The position numbers and the translations under genes were made by a program. Source: Betaproteobacteria bacterium (GTDB lineage: Bacteria; Pseudomonadota; Gammaproteobacteria; Burkholderiales; SG8-41). Taken from it: a stretch of 5,272 nt of DNA. Location of the stretch: positions 1 through 5,272 of the forward strand of contig JAQGNC010000143.1 in the NCBI GenBank assembly GCA_028292065.1, written 5' to 3'. Positions 5,170-5,272 of the stretch are shown here, piece by piece. The notes beneath the pieces are model-generated. The model made no database searches. It was not told the DNA's origin and saw nothing but the letters and a program-made list of their open reading frames with translations. Position 1 is the first letter of the stretch. Each line of letters starts with the position of its first letter.

Positions 5170-5252
5170 GCGCGCACGGCGACGCGTCACACCGCTTCGA
5201 TTTTCCTGACACGACTGGATGGGCCTGCTATTGCACGGCCCGAAAGAAGGGC

Positions 5253-5272
5253 GGCTTCAGGCGCCTGAAGCC
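5253..5272 (+). terminator. Probable intrinsic terminator cut by the window edge
   Basis: GGCTTCAGGC and GCCTGAAGCC form a perfect 20-nt palindrome ending exactly at the last base. The preceding bases, GAAAGAAGGGC, look like the outer part of a longer stem with an A-rich flank, as in the terminator at 1159-1188. If so, the next bases outside the window should be close to GCCCTTCTTTC. It lies 83 bases after the stop of the small gene and would end its transcript. Confidence 0.6.

Noticed and set aside
4879..5190. A 103-codon - strand frame opposite the small gene
   Set aside because: It has no domain and no ribosome-binding site, and the opposite strand carries a frame with a strong Shine-Dalgarno site.
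1..5272. CRISPR array, insertion sequence with intact transposase, toxin-antitoxin pair or phage genes
   Set aside because: No spaced direct repeats, no transposase or phage structural motifs, and no paired small overlapping genes of that type were seen on either strand.

Overview
The window is GC-rich chromosomal DNA. It most likely comes from a betaproteobacterium or a close relative. The evidence is the MlaA lipoprotein, the SirB1-type protein, a DUF6352-like protein and the Shine-Dalgarno sequences, together with strong G/C bias at third codon positions. No virus, plasmid or CRISPR signature is visible. The organism assignment is an inference from gene content.

Left part (1-1188, + strand): a perfect TATAAT box and an A/T-rich leader precede a gene for an MlaA/VacJ outer-membrane lipoprotein (127-1137). 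Its C-terminal tail is longer than usual and rich in Ala and Pro. The gene ends at a 30-nt perfect palindrome (1159-1188) that probably terminates transcription from both sides.

Middle part (1218-4437, - strand): four tightly packed genes are read leftward toward that terminator. In transcription order they encode a small VOC/glyoxalase-fold protein of the GLOD5 type, a DUF6352-like protein of unknown function, a SirB1/transglutaminase-core2 plus TPR protein, and a ten-helix EamA/DMT-family transporter. The spacing is 30 nt, then a 4-nt TTGA overlap, then 5 nt, which indicates one operon. Two start codons are non-ATG: TTG for the SirB1-like gene and, by inference, GTG for the transporter. No shared pathway can be read from the four products.

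Right part (4438-5272): a 79-nt divergent intergenic stretch separates the operon from a complete tRNA-Arg(CCU) gene (4517-4592) with encoded CCA. About 420 bases after the tRNA have no convincing intact gene. They hold several inverted repeats and, on the - strand, a short reading-frame fragment with a faint resemblance to tyrosine-recombinase box I. Next comes a 52-residue small protein gene (5011-5169, GTG start, strong AAGGAG site) that I do not recognise. The window ends inside a perfect palindrome (5253-5272), probably the terminator of the small gene cut by the window edge.

Most of the window is ordinary housekeeping or conserved-hypothetical sequence. The parts most worth a second look are the small GTG-started gene with its hairpin-containing upstream region, the tRNA-Arg flank, and the operon containing the DUF6352-like gene.
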